Assembly (NCBI RefSeq): GCF_034190915.1
Contig: NW_026947506.1
Location: 37,261,748-37,325,747, forward strand
Reading direction: 5' to 3'
Origin: Cavia porcellus
Lineage: Eukaryota; Chordata; Mammalia; Rodentia; Caviidae
Length of the DNA stretch: 64,000 bases
Of the stretch, positions 1 to 64,000 are shown in pieces. Each line of letters starts with the position of its first letter. Positions within the stretch are counted from its first letter, which is position 1. The notes under the pieces are model-generated. The model was given only the letters and a program-made list of their open reading frames with translations, had not been told where the DNA came from and ran no database searches. The position numbers were made by a program, and so were the translations under genes.

Positions 1-128
1 CTGTTCTCTTTGTGAAGGGAGAATCAGAATAACTTTAGCAAGTGGTTTTTGTGAGGTCTTCTGTCATCTGGAAGGGTCATTTGGCCTGTTCATGACCTTT
101 GTTTTCTTCCTACTTTTCTTCCTATTAG
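1..128 (+). other. TRRAP intron, 3' end only
   Basis: This is the tail of an intron whose start lies before the window. It ends in a pyrimidine-rich tract and TTAG at 127-128. Nothing else is visible. Confidence 0.85.
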
Positions 129-62456
<62,328 letters not shown>

Positions 62457-63430
62457 GTGGGTACAGCGCCCTCCCCTGAGCATAGCTTCAGCCCCTGCAG
62501 CAGACCAGCTCAAGTCTACGTACGGCCCATGGAGTGAGCTGGACAGTAGAGGAAATGTCTTTCCTTGGTTCTGTTCTTTTCCATTTAAACTCACCATCAG
62601 AGTTAAACCATAGAGTGGGGAAAACAAGTGTTGCGCCTCAGTGTTGGTATTTATGAAGGATGTAAGGTCTTGATGACTGGAGACATTCTCACAAGTCCTT
62701 TTGATGATTCTGAGTTTGAGTAGAGATTTTCTTCCGTGCGCACTGTATCATCAGCAGTGTGATGGCACTGTTTAGTCCAAAAGGTCCCACCATCAAGCCT
62801 CTTAATGCTGCTGTTGAATGGGCCATGCCGCAACTATTTCTGTATTGTCTGCGCTATTCTAACAAATTATCCCAGCCACTGTTCAGCTGCTCAACTCTTA
62901 AGATTTCCACTGCTTAGACTCCATGTATATATTTCTGGGATTATGCCAACCTTGTTCCCTGTTGTATCTCTGGTATACTGAACAGAGCAGCCACTAGTGC
63001 TATGCATGAGTGAAGCTGTGGGCTTGATACTACAATAGTGATTCTGCATGGTCACACTTGTATTCTATTGAAAAAATAGTTTTGAGATTTGAGTTGTAAT
63101 TATATATTAGTTTGTTCTTTGTTAATAATACAGTACCATATACTGGGTACATTTCATGGTAGGCTTCTTGCTGGTGGAGTCCCTAAGTGATATAGAGCAT
63201 CAGATAGATGGTAAGAGACAGAGTGAGTGTTTGTTCTGGTTTATCTTCTTAAATAGCTACCAGTATTCAGTTATGGGAATTCACCCTGATGACACCAGCC
63301 CATCTCAAAACATCATAGTTAGGTTAAGTTTCTATTCTCTTAATACCTTTAATTTGTAGGGGATTAAATCAGTATGAGTTTCAGAGTAGACAAACCATTT
63401 TCATACCATGGCAGTATAGTTGCTTTTTGT

Positions 63431-63479
<49 letters not shown>

Positions 63480-64000
63480 GTGCTGGGTTTTGAACTCAAC
63501 CACTTCGCATTTACCAAGCAGGCACTTACGCCACTGTTCTAAACCCCTGACCCCATGGTGGCTTATTAGTATACTCTGATTCTGCGGTCCTCTTCACAGT
63601 GGATTAGAAGTTTGTTGAAGAAATTCGGTTTTGATGGTTTTGCTTTTTCTCAAAGTATACCCTAAAGTCATGTCTATTTTGCAGATATGTACTATCTGTA
63701 ATCCAAAGTATTATGATATTCTAAAGCTTTCTCTTGGATGTAGACTTTTTCTTCTAAAAGTATAAAGGTGGGTTGCCTGCCTCTGTAGCTTTTGGGGATG
63801 TTATTTTTGTAGGAAAGATTACATTTAAGAGCTATTAGATGTGTTAATGCAACAAGTATCAAGTGCAAATAACGAAAATTCATTATAAATGAATAACAGA
63901 ATTATTGTACAGTTTATTTCAAGCATGAAATATTAAATGTATCATTTCAGATACAGTCATCATTTGGTATTTTAGAGGTGCAGTTATAGACAGTTTTCTC
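62457..64000 (+). other. TRRAP intron w44, open at window end
   Basis: It holds one antisense ID-like SINE with a long T tract. No next exon is visible before the window ends. Confidence 0.8.
63433..63554 (-). repeat. Diverged ID-like SINE with a long poly-T tract
   Basis: An unbroken T tract of about 46 at 63433-63478 precedes GGTGCTGGGTTTTGAACTC. The body is old, yet the tract is pure, so it has probably expanded as a mononucleotide repeat. Confidence 0.82.

Overview
This is a vertebrate nuclear window, almost certainly from a rodent outside the mouse/rat group. It contains one split gene on the + strand, and the introns are full of B1-type SINEs and a tRNA-Ala-derived ID-like SINE with a head reading GGGGCTGGGGATTTAGCTCAG. 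B1 is a rodent family. The ID variant does not look murid, but I cannot name the species.

Gene content: the window lies inside TRRAP (transformation/transcription domain-associated protein), the pseudokinase scaffold of the SAGA/STAGA and TIP60/NuA4 histone acetyltransferase complexes. I can place 44 consecutive internal coding exons (129 to 62456). They join without a frame break into 7458 nt, or 2486 codons. By recalled human numbering this is very roughly residues 450 to 2935: the middle HEAT-repeat solenoid, a probable bipartite NLS, and the start of the FAT domain. The start codon, first exons, pseudokinase and FATC regions lie outside. Every intron is GT-AG. A 54-nt in-phase exon (29180-29233) looks like a cassette exon, and the intron after 33261 has a possible U12-type donor.

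Intron layout: 1-9 kb has dense exons and a few SINEs; 9-13.3 kb is an L1-rich intron; 13.3-16.9 kb has exons; 16.9-22.1 kb holds an antisense endogenous retrovirus (ERV) with two 483-bp LTRs. 22.1-33 kb has exons, including a stretch of about 6.3 kb without SINEs around the cassette exon. 33.3-40.9 kb is a large intron with an antisense L1 ORF2 relic. 41-62.5 kb has exons with ordinary SINE-bearing introns, and 62.5-64 kb is an open intron.

The most unusual object is the ERV at 18288-21329. It has an IAP-like class II LTR, a primer-binding site matching tRNA-Ile, 6-bp target duplications and only two LTR differences. Its inside is reduced to a broken gag joined to the end of integrase, with a SINE at the junction. 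It looks like a young copy of a non-autonomous lineage. No prokaryotic-type system, CRISPR array or second host gene was found.
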